The notes: generated from the sequence alone by a model not told the origin. A stretch of DNA of 64,000 bases from Larimichthys crocea (GCF_000972845.2 NC_040018.1:17388444-17452443); one strand, 5' to 3'; positions 39,143 to 54,460 are shown, counted from the first letter of the stretch. Numbers and translations: made by a program.

Positions 39143-40745
39143 ATGGAATAAAATATCATAACAAAGTATTGTGTTTCTTCGTGCTGTGTGTTGAAGAGAG
39201 TCTTCGTTTTCACCATTTCAGGTGGCGCACAAAGAAATTTTTATTGGGCTGGTGCCCATTGTTCGTGTAGTGCAGTGTAGGTTCCTACTTGTAATTTGTG
39301 TGTTTATTGTTAGAATATTGAAACAGTGGCAGAAAAGCAACCAACCACTGGATCATAAATTGGTCGGATAAGTGATAAAACTCCTGATGACTGGCCATGT
39401 GAGGTTACAGCAAGAACACAAGACTACACGGTAGGACTGTTTTATCACAGACATAGCAGGACGTGTAATAAACCTGTAAACAGGTGTAATAAACCTTTTT
39501 CACAGCAGCTATTTTGATAGAAATAGGGTTAGCACAGGTGACATCCCACAAACTCATAAGATTTTGTTGCAATACATCGTATAAATGTAAGGAAAATGAT
39601 AATGATCATTTTTACCAAATTGATAACTCAGGTGAGTGCAGCTTTTAAAGGCATGCCCTGGCAGACAGCCGATGTTTGGCAAATTTATCTTTTGATAACA
39701 AAGAATACAAAGTTGAGGATGAATTACTTTTTCAGCTGTGAGCAGCTCTTTATGCATTGCATTATGGGAGAATGGTGCTTATTAAGAACACACTGAAAAT
39801 TCACTGTGTGTAATTTTGTCACTTATCTAGTGTGCACACAAACCAGCTCAGGATCCATTTGTAGTGTTGCATTGTGACAAAGCCTTTCTTTATTTTGTCA
39901 TGACAGGCAATGCACAAGTGTAACTCATTTCGCACACATCCCAGTAACCCTTTCCAGATCTAAATGGAATGAAGCCATCATTTACACAGACATGCAAGTA
40001 AATAGACACCTTCATTCAAATTCAAATTCAAGGTGTCTATTTACTTCTTGCATGTCTGTGTATATTAGTAGCTCCAACTGTTTTTACTGAGAAAAGTCAA
40101 AAGCTGAGTACAGACACTTGTGTTAATATAATGCCAATGGTGCTCTAATTCATAAAAATATGAATGAACTAATTAACTTCAATTAGCGAAATGTATTTGG
40201 ATTACCTAAAAACCAACCTATCAGTTATATTTCAATCTGAAAATGTAAACTGTTGAGGTTGTGTGTGAAAACAAGTCTGATTGTTTAACACCTTAAATAT
40301 GTGCACCAGTCATTTTTTTTATCAGAACCTGGAAAAGTTGAACATAACAGAGGAGTGTATAACAAAAAATAAAGCTGAGTATATCAATCATAATATTTCT
40401 AAACTGTCCACCTGATGGATGCAGTATGTTTTTACTAAAACATATTTAAACACCAGCACAATTCTCAAACATGGTGTTTGTCAACAGATCATTTTAGGTG
40501 GAAGGTGAAAGATTTGAGACATTCAGGCTACAACTCCTCCATTACTTTTACTCAGACAGCAGTGTATTTTCTATGGTTACCTTATTCTGTAGTAATACTT
40601 TAATACAGCGACAAATCAATGAACAATCCTGCTTTTTGACGCTTCAGTTAAAAAGATACTACCTGCTGCTCACAGCATAAGCTATCTAAGATGAATGTGA
40701 GGGACAAGAAATGAACATGAATACCAAATGTTTTAATTCTTTACA
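39143..40745. other. psmc3/psmb1 convergent intergenic region
   Basis: No exons seen. Contains a near-perfect 78-nt hairpin sequence at 39984-40061. The right boundary is the probable psmb1 polyadenylation signal (AATAAA on minus at 40751-40746). Confidence 0.55.
39984..40061. other. Near-perfect 78-nt foldback (hairpin)
   Basis: The left arm 39984-40012 (29 nt) is exactly complementary to the right arm 40030-40061 apart from a three-base insertion (CTT) in the right arm. The 17-nt loop is made of CATTCAAATTCAAATTC. It could be transcribed from either strand. Confidence 0.8.
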
Positions 40746-41117
40746 TTTATTAAGAATGTAAAAAGAACAGCAGAGTATGTATGCCCCCAAAACATAATGA
40801 AAAACAGGGTGGGATGAAGAGAGCTTCTCAGAACAGGAGTGCTGATCTACTGTCAGGTTGCAAGACCACATATCCAAGACTGTAATAATAGCAGAGATTG
40901 AACAGGGTCATTGTGGAAAGCAGGAGAAATGATGATGGCAATAGGTGTAAATTGTGAGTGCATATTAAAAAAAATGGAATTTCAGCTCTCCAGTAAAGCA
41001 ACTTCTGAATCAACACTCCTATTTTAGGAAACGTGATGTAAAGGGGTCAAACCAACAGAGTGAATACGGAAAGAACAGACTAATAAGCAAGGCAGAGAAA
41101 GTGAAACATTTCCCTCC

Positions 41118-42877
<1,760 letters not shown>

Positions 42878-43056
42878 TTTTTGTTAGAGAGAGACGAGTT
42901 CAGGATTCAGCCCGGCAAACTCGCTGTATCACTGCAATATGGCAGCCTCTTCTTCTACTGGCAGCACAGCGACGTGTCCAAGCTGCAGCCTGTGCGACAG
43001 CGCCACCCAACAGGCTGTTTGATGTAGTGCAGGATCCATGTAGAGGGACCAACTAG

Positions 43057-43254
43057 ATGTTTTCTCATGTTTCACTAATCACAATAAGGGAGGCGTTCTT
43101 TCTGGAAAAAGACGAATATAATATATTTAAAGAGCGGATGAATTGGTTCTCTCTGAGGAGGAGTGGTATAAAAGAGGTGTTGGCTTATAAACCCCAAACT
43201 TCTGTTAAAATGAATGATTTAGCTGGCTGTACACCTCCACAGTTTGTCCGGTGA
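43057..43254 (+). other. Unassigned 65-codon open frame ending at a splice donor
   Basis: The frame (MFSHVSLITIREAFFLEKDE and on, ending CTPPQFVR) has a non-biased, protein-like composition and no simple sequence. At its 3' end GTCCG|GTGAGAAC is a consensus donor. It lies 180 bp upstream of the psmb1 start codon on the opposite strand. I do not recognise it. It could be the first exon of a lost or divergent gene, or part of a retroelement beside the LINE tail at 43274. Confidence 0.3.
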
Positions 43255-43273
43255 GAACGATTAATATGATTAG

Positions 43274-44000
43274 ATTAGATATACTTTATTCATCCCACCA
43301 TGGGGGAATTCACTTGTGACAGCAGCAAGATAAAGAAAATAAAAGTAGAGGAGGCCAAAACAAAACAAAAAAAGACAATAAACAGACAGAAATTAAACAG
43401 ACAGAAATATCTAAACTGCAAAATGACCACGAAAAAGTAATCAACCTTAAATAACAGACAAATACTGAGGATAAGTGTGGCATGATATATAAAGAGTATT
43501 GTAGTGTAAAGTGACCATAGTGTAAGTGATCTTGCAAAGAAGTGACCATAATATAAATAGCATTACAAAAGTGACCAGATAAAAGTAAGTGACCAAGATA
43601 TAAATAAGAACTGCAAGGTATAAATGAAAATAAAATGGAATAAACTAGAAAGCAAAAAATTGCAATGAACATGAACAGGAGACGGCAACAATCAGGTGGT
43701 GCAGGTGTTGTGCAGTCTGACAGCAGCAGGGATGAAGGACCTGTGGACCCTCTCCTTCTTACACCGTGGGTGTAACAGTCTGCTGCTGAAGGAGCTACTC
43801 AGAGACCCCACAGTGTCATGTTGGGGGTGAGAGGGGTTGTCCATGATCGATGTGAGCTTAGCTAACATCCTCCTCTCACCCACCTCCTCTGTGGAGTCCA
43901 GATCAGTCTGTTGAGCCTGATCAGGAGAGCCAGCTCTGTCCTGGACTGTCCTCTGGTGGCATGTCCTAATGGTGACACTCTCTGTTCTTCTGAATTGTTT
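43274..44000 (-). mobile_element. L2/Rex1-type LINE, 3' end with ORF2 C terminus
   Basis: On the minus strand, about 43990-43692 encodes a typical C-terminal tail of an L2/CR1-clade reverse-transcriptase protein: LTSIMDNPSHPQHDTVG, then SRLLHPRCKKERVHRSFIPA and AVRLHNT. The 3' UTR follows and ends in ATTCCCCCATGGTGGGATGA, ATAAAGTAT and a TCTAATC repeat at about 43262-43285. Stops upstream and the missing polymerase core show it is a 5'-truncated dead copy. Confidence 0.75.
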
Positions 44001-44332
44001 ATTCAAGAAATTAAACAGTAGGTTTGTGTGTTTGTGTGTGTGGTAACTGCAAAGACAATAAGAAAAGTACGTAAACAAATATGAAACATCTGAAATAGTG
44101 ATGAATAAAAACAATATGATATGAAATAAACAAGTGCAAATAATGACATATATGATGACGAAGTGAGATAAAACACAGAAACACCACACGTGATAAAATG
44201 AACAAACTAAATACAGTACTCACTTCTTATGGACGCACACAGAATATGAAAAGGTGCATGATCTAGGTGAGTGGGTGACATTCTGAACAGGTGCCATATG
44301 ATCTGTCAGACGCAGTGGAATTAGAGAGAACT

Positions 44333-44765
44333 TTTCAAAGTTCAAGGTAATCTTTATTATCCCCGAGGGGTAATTTGTGCAGCCTGCAGTAACGACACAA
44401 ACCTAAATAAACACAAACAACTAATAAATGAACAATAGATACATGCCACAAAATTGTATGTACAGCACATTGAGCTGTTAAGGAGGCCAGTGGCAACAGG
44501 AACAAAAGAGTTTTTGTGTCCATTAATCCTGCATCTCGTCAGACTATATCTGCGACCTGACGCTAATAACTCAAAATCAGAGATAAGGCTGGGTCTTCTT
44601 CAGGGTCCTAGTTATATACAGACCGTAAAGGTCGTTCAGAGTGCAGTGGGCGGTTTTGCAGCACACCTTGACAACACTTTGCTTTGCAGTCTGCTTTTGA
44701 TTTTAAAAGTGAGAGACCAGCTCACAAAGGAGAAAGTGAGAACAGATTCAATTAAACATTAGCAA
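44333..44765 (-). repeat. Interspersed repeat with TTTATTATCCCCGAGGGG signature
   Basis: TTCAAGGTAATCTTTATTATCCCCGAGGGG is the inverted tail motif shared by many fish LINE-like repeats (compare the tails near 43285 and 54470). The following 400 bp (GGAACAAAAGAGTTTTTGTG and so on) resembles dispersed fish repeats, but its class and ends are uncertain. Confidence 0.45.
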
Positions 44766-44829
44766 AAAAAAATCCGGTCGACATTAAAACTGTGTGGCTT
44801 CCTCGTTTGCTACTTTATAACTCCTCAGC

Positions 44830-45360
44830 AGGAATAACGCAGAATTTCCAACCCAGATTGCTGGAAACAATGTCAGGCTCACCACTACCAATTTTAAGTC
44901 CTGCTAGGTTCTGCCCACTTTCTTGAAGAATACCCATCAGACTCTAAAGGAAGTGTTCAGATACACTGTTCCTTTTAGATTTGATTTGATATTTTTGCAA
45001 TATACCACAGGAGATATACTCCAAAGACAGAATCCTCTCGATAACTCTGTTAGCTGGTTGAAGCCTCAGGCCGCCTCTAATGAGGATTGGATAGACATAA
45101 TTCATCAAATATACACAAACAGTTGACATATTACCTCTAGAATACAAAAAGATTAATTCACCAAAGTTTGGACAACATTTTTAAGACCCCAAAGATCAAG
45201 TATACGAGATATATGCGTGTGCTGTGACTTGACTATGACCTCTCCTCCCAGTTGGGTGGCAGGAATAATTCAAATATCATTGTTGCAATGTTGTGTATGA
45301 TAAACTGTTTGTCTAATACTGTACATAAAATATAAGAATAAAAATGACTTTCATTTAATT
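44830..45360 (+). mobile_element. L1-like LINE remnant (ORF2 C terminus and 3' end)
   Basis: An open stretch at 44923-45126 reads GDILQRQN and then NEDWIDIIHQIY, a pattern of the C-terminal region of fish L1-type ORF2 proteins. Interrupted frames continue (SRIQKD; FLRPQRSSI). AATAAA appears at about 45335 before an A/T-rich end. It is truncated and broken. Confidence 0.45.
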
Positions 45361-46512
45361 TAAAAAATGATTCATAGCTAACAAAACATTATTTTTTCCC
45401 TTTGGTATTCAATCTAAGGAAAGGAGTGAGTCTTTTTAAAATAGTTTTTATTGAAAAAACAAAAAACACCTCTTAATTCAGTGACTATGACATTATTAGC
45501 AACAGATATTCATCAAACAACCCGCTTACTGAAGTACAATACAAAATACAAAAAAAAATTAAACTTCTTTCAAGCTGACTGCAAAAATATCAGTTGACTA
45601 ATCATAGCCGATGAATGTTTCATCTCAATGTACAGTGAGTGGTACAATAAATCAAAAAAAGTGGAGGGTTGACAACAAAATCAATACATGTAAAGTCAGA
45701 CACTCTGAGTAATCAAGACTTACACATAAATACCTGAAAACTGCTGCAGCCACAAGGCCAGCGTCTATTACATTTCATTACACAGGATCACAAGCACCAT
45801 GTCATCATTTAAGACTTTGTTTAAATAAGATTGCTCTTCACTGGCCAGGCTTGTTACATAAATGTAAGCTAAAATACCAGTTGTAGTCTATAAGATACAA
45901 AAACGTTGAAACAGAATTACGAGTTCTTTTTTTTACTTTAGTTGTTCCAGTAGTTCAGGATCAAAAGCACCGTTTATCCAACCTGAAACAATCCCCCAGC
46001 AAACAGCAAATCACTGCAGAAATGTTATGAGACGAAAACAAGGAGGTTCATCGGTGTAACGGAGTAGGAAAGCACTGATAATGTTAGTGGTTAGCAGGTT
46101 TTAGTGCAGTAGATTTGGATGGATGGTTGTCTCTAACGTTACAGAACAGAGATGATGAGATGCTAAAGTTAGTGCCTGACCTGGATTTTTTTTTTTTTTT
46201 GAGCACGTACATTTGAGGTATATCACATACAGTTTCTCAACCAATTGTCATTCAGATTATCGGGCTGATCCCATCAAAGCTTTCACAGAAAAGATTCATA
46301 AGTTTGTTTTCTAGTGTTAGTCAATTAATAAAAAAGTAACAGCAGGTTAAGATCTTGTGTTTGGATTGTTGGCATTTGGTAGGAGGGCTAGACTCTCGTT
46401 TGTTTTTTTACATTTTAAACATTTCTACAGCTTCTGCAAATGATTGAACAAATTTGTCCATTTGTGTACAATTTGGCCAAAGAAATTATCGTTACTTCTT
46501 AATACACACTAA

Positions 46513-49500
46513 TCATTTTTTAGCTGACTTCTTGGGTGTTTTGGCTCCTCCCTTCTTCTTGGGTGTGGTGAAATCTTTGTCGCAAACCTCACACACCCAA
46601 AGGCCTGAGGAGACACACACACACAATAAATTAATACAATAAAAAAGACAAATACAAAACCACATTTTAAGCGGTTGTACCATGCGTCTTGCTCGTATGT
46701 GCGTCCGTCCACTTACCAGTAGGTATGGAGTCCATGCCCACGCAGAACGTGTGGTATCCTCTGTCGCATTTGTCGCAGAACATCATCTCGTCCTCATGGT
46801 GGGGCTGCTGGCACACGGTGCAGGTCTTACACTCCATACACTGCCAGCGGTAGGTCTGGATCACGCACACCAGCTGTTCGCTCATGTCCAAGCAGGACGG
46901 GTGGCCTAAAGTTTATAGACAACAGAGACACATGCACAGAAGCAAACAGGTATACACAAAGCCAGAGACATGCAGCCACACAAACACACACACACACACA
47001 CACACACAAGTACATGACACATGCGCGCAGACACACACAAGGAAGCGAATCAGACAAAAACACAAAAAGACACAAACACAGACATAATGTGAACAGGCCC
47101 ACCAATCCACAGACAGAGGCAGGACGGTGAATTCACCATCCTAAAACTTCTTAAACACACTCAGCTCTCAGTGTACTAAGACATTTATCCACCAACACAT
47201 CACCATGACAGAGAAACATCGAGAATCTACTCACATCTATCCTAAAGCCAGCTTCAGTGTATTGTCAATACTTAAAAACAAAGATACAGCAGCTATAGAT
47301 TGATATTAATAAACATTAAGCATCTAAAACCTTTCCTGAAACAAGGCAGTGTGAAAAACATGCCAGAAAATATAACACGTGTTTGTTTACAATTAAATTA
47401 AAGTTGGTACAACTGAACATTTCCTTTCACTGATATTAGAGATGATTAATCAGTTACTGGTTATCATCTGTTAATGATATGTGCCACTGAGGTTAAACAA
47501 ATTAGAATCAGACGACTGATTTATGATTACTGTCTGTTCATTTTGTTCTCAGGAGGATAATTTAAACCAAAATTTAATACACCTGGCATTAATCTAAAAA
47601 TAAATAAATAAATCTAAAAACAGGGAAGTGTCCTTTAAAATCAACAGTGTGAACTTACCGCTGTTATCACATTGGGAGCAGTGAATGAGTGCCTCTGGCT
47701 TGCCCTTCTTGTTGGCCTCTTTACCCTTCTGGCAAATGCCACATATAGCATTGGGAATGACCTTAGGCTGCAAGGGCAGAATAATGCTATAAAAACCACG
47801 AGTATCCTGCAGTCATGGACAATATAGCTGTTCAACAAATGTTTAATGTCTGGAGAAAAAAAACAAAAAGAGCACTTTATCTTGACTAGCAAAGGTCTTT
47901 TTATACTTTCGGGGACACAATACATGAATTACACGGTGACTGGTTTAAGACACTTTAAAAATAAATAGCATCACCTGACATCAAAGCTGTCGTCCAGCTA
48001 TGTCTGATACGTTCTAAATGTTACCAATCTATTTTTTGCACTCTGCGTCACCCATTACTTATCATGTGAGAAAGTTCATTGTTATTTGACATGGATGTGG
48101 ATGTCTGAAGAGTTGCTTTCTATGCAACAAACCTTTCAGGTCAACAGAGTCACAGAGGAAAGAACCAGAGCAGAAAGACAACAAGGTAAGGAGACATTTA
48201 AATCAGGATGCCACACAGGTAAACACGAAGACTCTTTATGAAGCCACGCATTTAAAAACAGGGAGGATTGAGCATTATTCTATACTTTGATTTGAACAGT
48301 TTAATAAAATGAACAAAATCTGTGCAGCAGTAATCTTAAGAGCATAAAATTGTTTTATGTTACGGCAGTCCTTAGGAGACAGTAGTATCCCCAAAATGAA
48401 CAGAATATGCATGCATATTCTGTTATTGATGAGCTAAACATGTATTTTTGTTTAGTCTACATAATGCCTGAAGATAGTGACATCCTTCATTAAAATGTCC
48501 CCACACAGGAAGTGAGCAGGTTAGACTAAACACGGCCACAGGTACAAAAACTAAAGGACATGGTTTAGTAATGATGGAAATCCAAGAGTAGAAACAAAGC
48601 AGAGAACTAAAGCTAGTAGAAAAACAGCAGCAGGAGAGGGAAACAAGGAAAAGAAGGAGCTGGACACAGTCCCCTGTGTACATTTTCATCCCTATATGCT
48701 ACCAACACTGTAAAATTCAACAGTTCATACCTTTGGCCTCGCTGTATTACTGAAATCATTTGTCCAATCCTCTTGCTATTGTGAACCGTTTGCAACTTTC
48801 AAATGTATTTGTAGCTACATGTGATTTAGTCCAATAAGTCTGCTCGATGCCGGCATAGTCAAACCAACTCTTCAGTGAAAACATCCACACAGAAAAATCC
48901 AACAATTCACGAGGTTGAATCCAGCTAGTTTGAATGAGCTTTATTCTAAATGAGCTGAATTTTATCAACACAAGAAATATTGTATTTCATGTACATAAAA
49001 AGAAAATAAAACGTCCTCACAGTGCTCCCTTTCAGGCATGTTTGCTTTGATATCATGTAATAGCTTTTGTATGGCGTCATACAACTCTAAAACATTAAGT
49101 ATAATTCAGACAGAGGCATAAATACAGAGACAATAAGAGAGATTTCTATCATGTAAATTAGTGATAAAGTAGTGCCAACCTTCAATGCAACTTCTCATCA
49201 GCCTGTGCTGAACCTACATGAAACTCTACTCAACCATGCAACTCACAGTCATATCCATGGCCCTCAAATCTGACGTTTGTCTGACGTACAAAATAACAAA
49301 CTTTATGTGCTCCTTCTGAGCATCAGACCAGCTCTGCACTTCTCAGGTAGAAAGGAACAAAAAAATGCTGATAGTCAATTGATAATGTATATGACATCCC
49401 GTCCATAATGTCCCGTCTATGTGTAAGCTACAGAAAGTCTGTTGATGAATCGTTAACCTGAACGTGTCACGTAAATGGTACAATATAGATTTAATATGTC

Positions 49501-50981
49501 CGTAACATCCAACACATATCACATTATGAACAAAAATACTTCTGTGTAGTCTAATTCCAGCTTTCGTTGTTCATAATTACTTTTTATTCACGAGCTGTTT
49601 GTGAAATAGCACACTGCTCGTCACAAGGTCGTCGTCAACCACGTCACACACTGTAGATGGTAGCCAGACCAAAGCGCTAACGTTAATCTGCTATCAGCCT
49701 GCATCACTCGCTCAATGTTCTGCTGTCACATGCTGTGGTGTTGAGACATAACAGTGAAAATAACAGAAAATCAGTAAACCTTTCATCTACTGAAATTTTC
49801 TGACAAGGGAAATATAAATAAAGAAAAAAATGCACATTTTGCTTTGATTAACCAGTTACAAAATCATACTTGAAGAAACGCCTGGAAGCTCTCATATCTC
49901 TGGGTGCCTTTGTACAGTATAGGGATATTATGGTGATTAATTCTGGCTACTAACATGTCTGCAGGCTAAAAGCATATGCAAAACGATCTGATGAATAAAG
50001 GTCAAGTCAAAGTTAAGTTAAATCAAACTTAAACACACTGAAACTGGTCACTGTTTTAAACAGATACTAAAGAAAGGACCATGCCCACACCACAAAGCTG
50101 AGCTGAACTTAACTGGACTCACCCAGCTCAATGTAATGTAATGCTAATACACTGTAAATTTTAATCTGAAAGGTTGAGGATTTGAAACATGAAACATAAA
50201 TCAATGTGGCTAGCAAAGTGGGTTGGAGGGAACACTCGGTTCACTGAATCGTTACTAGTTAGCCCATCTACAGTGATGAAATTCAAGAGGTTGATTAAAA
50301 ATGACTACCGAAGACGTGCCAGAGCGACAGCATACAGACTACTTCTAGCTCAGCTCAGCAACAGTGTGAACAAGGTCAACAAGTCCTCATCTCACCAGGA
50401 TGACATTACAGGGATAGGTAAACCCCATGTCAAACAGCTGTCTGATACTTACTAACATTTTAACAGTACATCACATGGTGTATAAACAAAGATTTATTAT
50501 ACCAATACACACTTAAAACATTAGGGTTAAGTGCAGTCGACACTTTAGATATAAATGTTAAAATTCTCTAGTGATAACATCAACTACTTTTTTAAAAGCA
50601 ACCACACGCTGTATGTGGTTTATATCTTCTATATTCAGTATAACAAAAAGACTTTTCAAAAATGAAAAAAGGGAAACTAGCAGCCAAAACATCCACTTAC
50701 TTGTCTCGGAAGTATCTTTTTTGACAAGTGAGGACAGACAAGAGGTATATTGAAGACATTCAAAGGGGAGGGGGGGAAAAAAAGTAAAAGTTCAAATTTG
50801 TCTTCGCTGAAAACCCAAAAATAGTGAAAGTGCAGTGAAAAAGAAACAAGTGAACTGTTCCTTTAAAATGTTCTTATTGCTCACAGTCTGGTAAGAAGAG
50901 GGGCAAAAAAAAAAAAAGCCACGTGGTAATTGTAAAAACAAAAACTGAAGACAGGACCCCCAGTGTGTGTGTGTGTGTGTG

Positions 50982-51013
<32 letters not shown>

Positions 51014-54000
51014 ACTGTGTGTGTGGACCAGGTTGTTCCAGCTGACAAACTGTAGAAGCCGGAGAACAAAGTGGAGAAAGCTAGGGAAGGGAGGGGAGGG
51101 GGTGGCGGGATGGATGGAGTAAGGGAGTGGTAGTAGTAGAAAGAGGAGGAGGGGGTAGAAAAGTGCTGCTGCTGTTGTTGGAGAAGAGTTCAGGTGGTTT
51201 TGTCCTCTACCTTGTACCCTGGGGTGGCTTTGTGGGAGGCAGAATGGCGATCTTTGCCCGGCGTGGATGTCCTGTCTTTGCCCTTGGACTTGTGGCCATG
51301 TCCACCTCCTCCCTCCTGGCTCTCGACGTCTGATGTATTGCCTGAAGAACTGTCCTGCAGAGGAAACGAACGGGAGGGAGAAAGAGTGAGGGACTATAAT
51401 GTCTTTCCGTTGAGATATCGGAGTCAGAAATCCATGCTAACAGATTAGCAGAGCTTGATGTCTTACAGATGAGTTCTTGTTCTTTTTGTCATCCTTTCCA
51501 TCCTCGGCGTCATCCGAGTCAGGTTCTGAGTCCAGTGCAGGGAGCTCAGGATCCAGCGGAGGCTCAAACAGAGCTGTGTTTAACGGCAAGTACCGCAGTT
51601 CATTTGGAGAGTACCTGTCATGAACAAAGATGCATCAGGACTAAAACATTCAGCATGACAACAGATAACACAGAAAAATATAATTATCTTGATTAATAAA
51701 AAAAAACAAAATGTTTAATATACCTTTTGTAGTAATCTTGGAACTGTCCTGGTATGAGAGCCACAGGGTAGGGTCCTGTCCTTGTTAGCTCTGGAGCCAG
51801 CACCTTGAACCTGCCCTGCGGTACCTGGATAATCTGAGAAAACACACAAAGTTTTATCATGAAGCCAGTCAGTGACACACAAAGTTTTCTTCTTAATCCC
51901 TCAGTGAGTAAATCATCAGTTTTTCCAGGTCTTACATGTGTCTGGAGGTCAAAGTAAGCTCTTCTCTCCTCCATACGCTCCCTGTTGAAGTTACTGTTGA
52001 ACTCTGCAGCTTTTTTCGCCGCCTTCTTAATGTACTCAGGAACCTTGCTGGCCTCCACCTTCTGAGGGTTCTGCTGCTGCATTTGCTACGAAAGAAACAA
52101 AAACTGTAAGAGCGTGTATGTGGAGGACTTTCATTAAATGGAATAATATCAAATCACCGTAAATCACTGTTATCGTCAACCTCAGGGCATTTATTTAGTT
52201 TGTATACTTACAGAGTACTCTTTAGCTATTCTCTGTCGCTCTCTCTCCTGCAGTATGACAGAATACTCAGAGTGTTTGGTGGGATACTCCTTTATCATCA
52301 GATCTATCACCTCGTCACTCCGCAGAGCTGTCAGACCTGGAGACACACAGATGACACGCTCTGTGTAGACTTTGGACTGATCAAATATTACTTACAGGGT
52401 AAATCTTATACACGTAACATATATAACGTAACAGACTATCAATGCATTGAGTTGAGTGTGTGAGGTGTGGTTCCTACCCAGAGTACACTGTGTCTCAGTA
52501 ATGACGTTCTGTTCACGCAAGTAAAGCTTCTCTTTGTGGGACAAGTCCCTTCTCTCCATGTCTACAGAGCAGCAAATGGAAAACATCACGGGTCAAGAAA
52601 CAGCTTCATTCTTCATCGTGTCAGAACATTACAGCAGACAACATTTGTATTATTACAGAAATACTTTTTTATTGTGAGTAATATTACTGGATTACTGTAA
52701 ATCTTCACAATACAAAGAACAATGTATCTGAAACCAATAATATCGTGTTGTAGAATGATTATTCTGTATATCTGAACACTTTAAGTTAGAATATTGTTGT
52801 AGATTTTTTACTTCAGTCTTACCGGGGTACTTCCTCTTGAAGGATGTGACTCCCAGATACTCGCTGACCTGCTCCTGCAGCATGTAATACTCTCCTGTGT
52901 CATCTGGAGGCCACTTATACTCTGTCAGGTTCTCTGCTGGGAAATACGTCGGGCTGGCAGAGGGGTGGAGGAACAACAGAGGTTGAGGATAAAAAAAAAA
53001 AAAAAAAAACTTTTTAAAAAGGTGAGTCTTGTGAGATATTTCTTTACGAGCACAGAGAATGATAGAGAGTTTAGCTGAGATCACACATAACTATAAGAGG
53101 AGACTGTATTTTAAATTAAATATGTTAAAGGTAACACATGAGACTGAAGATGTGGAAATCCTGCTAAGAAGAGTAGATGATCAACAGCTTATACACACAC
53201 ACATGTATTTATGAATACATTATGTTTGTACAGCAAAAGGGAGAAGACATTATGAATAACAACAAAAACTAAAAAACTATTTATTGCTCTACGTATCAAG
53301 CCAACCTACCCCAGGTCTTGACTGGAGGTGTCACAGCTTCGAGAGCTGTCCCCTGAACCCATTCTCCTCCTCTTGGGAGGCTGGCTGCCATCATTGGACT
53401 CTTCTTCTATTACATCTTCCTGCAGAGGAAACAAAAACAACACAATCAATATCAATAATGCCAATGATGCCGTCCCTCCTTCTCAGTGAAGCAGACACAT
53501 GGCAGTGTTTCCCCTTTAAAGTTGGTGTTTCTTAATCATCCTTATCCTCAGGACAAGTGCAGCCCTCGTTCCCTCAATAAGTAGCAGCAATCCTCGGCGG
53601 TGTTTCTTACAGCTGCACACATCAAAGACTGAAAGAGCAATGTGAGACAGAGCCTCATCAATCCACAGACAGCAGATTTGCACTATAGGAGGTAACACAC
53701 CCATGTTCAAACAAACAGTGCACGCTTATGGACGTCCTCACACCTCAGCATCACTCCTTAAACCACACTTTTCATTTCAGATTGTTCCTGAAGTCTCTTG
53801 GTGCAAAAGACTTAAAGTCACACTCTGTGCTGTTGTGTTTGTGATAAAAAAGACTGAGAAATTACATCGATGCTAACAAAAATAAAAGCATGAGCGGACA
53901 GGGAAGGAACAGAGAGACAAAAATCTAACGTAACCACGTCCATCCAGGTAATGTATCGCTGTATTTCACCGACGACATGAATAAATGTTTGTAAACAGAA

Positions 54001-54228
54001 GCTGAACAAAGAGTGACGCTAACGGCTGTCATTCATCAGCCGTTGGATGGCTAACTAGCCGCTAGCCTGGGGGAGCAGCCTGTGCAGGGCTCCGTGAACA
54101 GATAATCATCATTATAGTTACTATTATTCGTGTTTCTGCGGGAAAACAAATGTCACCTTAATGGGTTGTGCTCCAGGAGTGGCGGGGTTGCTGTCGCAGG
54201 GCGGTCTAACGGGGAGCACAGCAGCCAT
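46513..54228 (-). CDS. phf10: PHD finger protein 10 (BAF45a), PBAF subunit
   Basis: Signature subunit of the PBAF chromatin-remodelling complex. Twelve coding exons: 54228-54157, 53419-53310, 52953-52823, 52561-52478, 52336-52212, 52085-51936, 51833-51724, 51614-51467, 51354-51211, 47767-47659, 46905-46717 and 46604-46513. All phases agree; 487 residues (human 498). The N terminus [10 protein letters not shown] leads to an acidic EDVIEEE and a KRRR signal. The SAY region follows ([55 protein letters not shown]). A Ser/Asp-rich linker precedes the tandem PHD fingers, from about residue 367 ([15 protein letters not shown]) and from about 420 ([20 protein letters not shown] to CDRGYHTFC). The tail is Lys-rich (TPKKSAKK), unlike the human end. 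Intron 9 is about 3.4 kb. AATAAA on minus is at 45452-45447. Confidence 0.97.
46985..47008. repeat. (CA)n microsatellite upstream of phf10 exon 11
   Basis: Lies about 80 nt upstream of the exon 11 acceptor in the transcript, where it reads as UG repeats. Confidence 0.85.
48399..48424. repeat. Perfect 26-bp palindrome
   Basis: AACAGAATATGCA followed by its exact reverse complement TGCATATTCTGTT, with no spacer. Lies in phf10 intron 9. Confidence 0.85.
50963..51013. repeat. (GT)n microsatellite in phf10 intron 9
   Basis: GT repeat with one C interruption, about 200 bp downstream (in the transcript) of the exon 9 donor at 51211. Confidence 0.9.
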
Positions 54229-54356
54229 GTTTCGCTAAATTAAAAACCTGCAGCTAGGCTAGCTCACTAGCCGCTTCTTCGCGTCCGTCTTCCTGTTGTG
54301 GTGACGTCATGGTGAGTCATCGCCCCCTGCTGGGCTGGAGTGATAAGACAAGATCA

Positions 54357-54359
54357 TTA

Positions 54360-54380
<21 letters not shown>
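54357..54380. repeat. (AT)n tract between phf10 and rab4a
   Basis: Short AT repeat followed by poly(T), in the 1.27-kb divergent intergenic region. A further TA-rich stretch lies at about 54568-54602. Confidence 0.8.
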
Positions 54381-54392
<12 letters not shown>

Positions 54393-54460
54393 TTAAATGC
54401 AATTTAAATGAATTATTTGTAATGTAATTTATTTATTGATTTAAAATGTTCTTATATATC

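Noticed and set aside
43692..44189. 165-codon host gene on the minus strand
   Set aside because: The C-terminal half is LINE protein sequence and the N-terminal half is AT-rich non-coding sequence.
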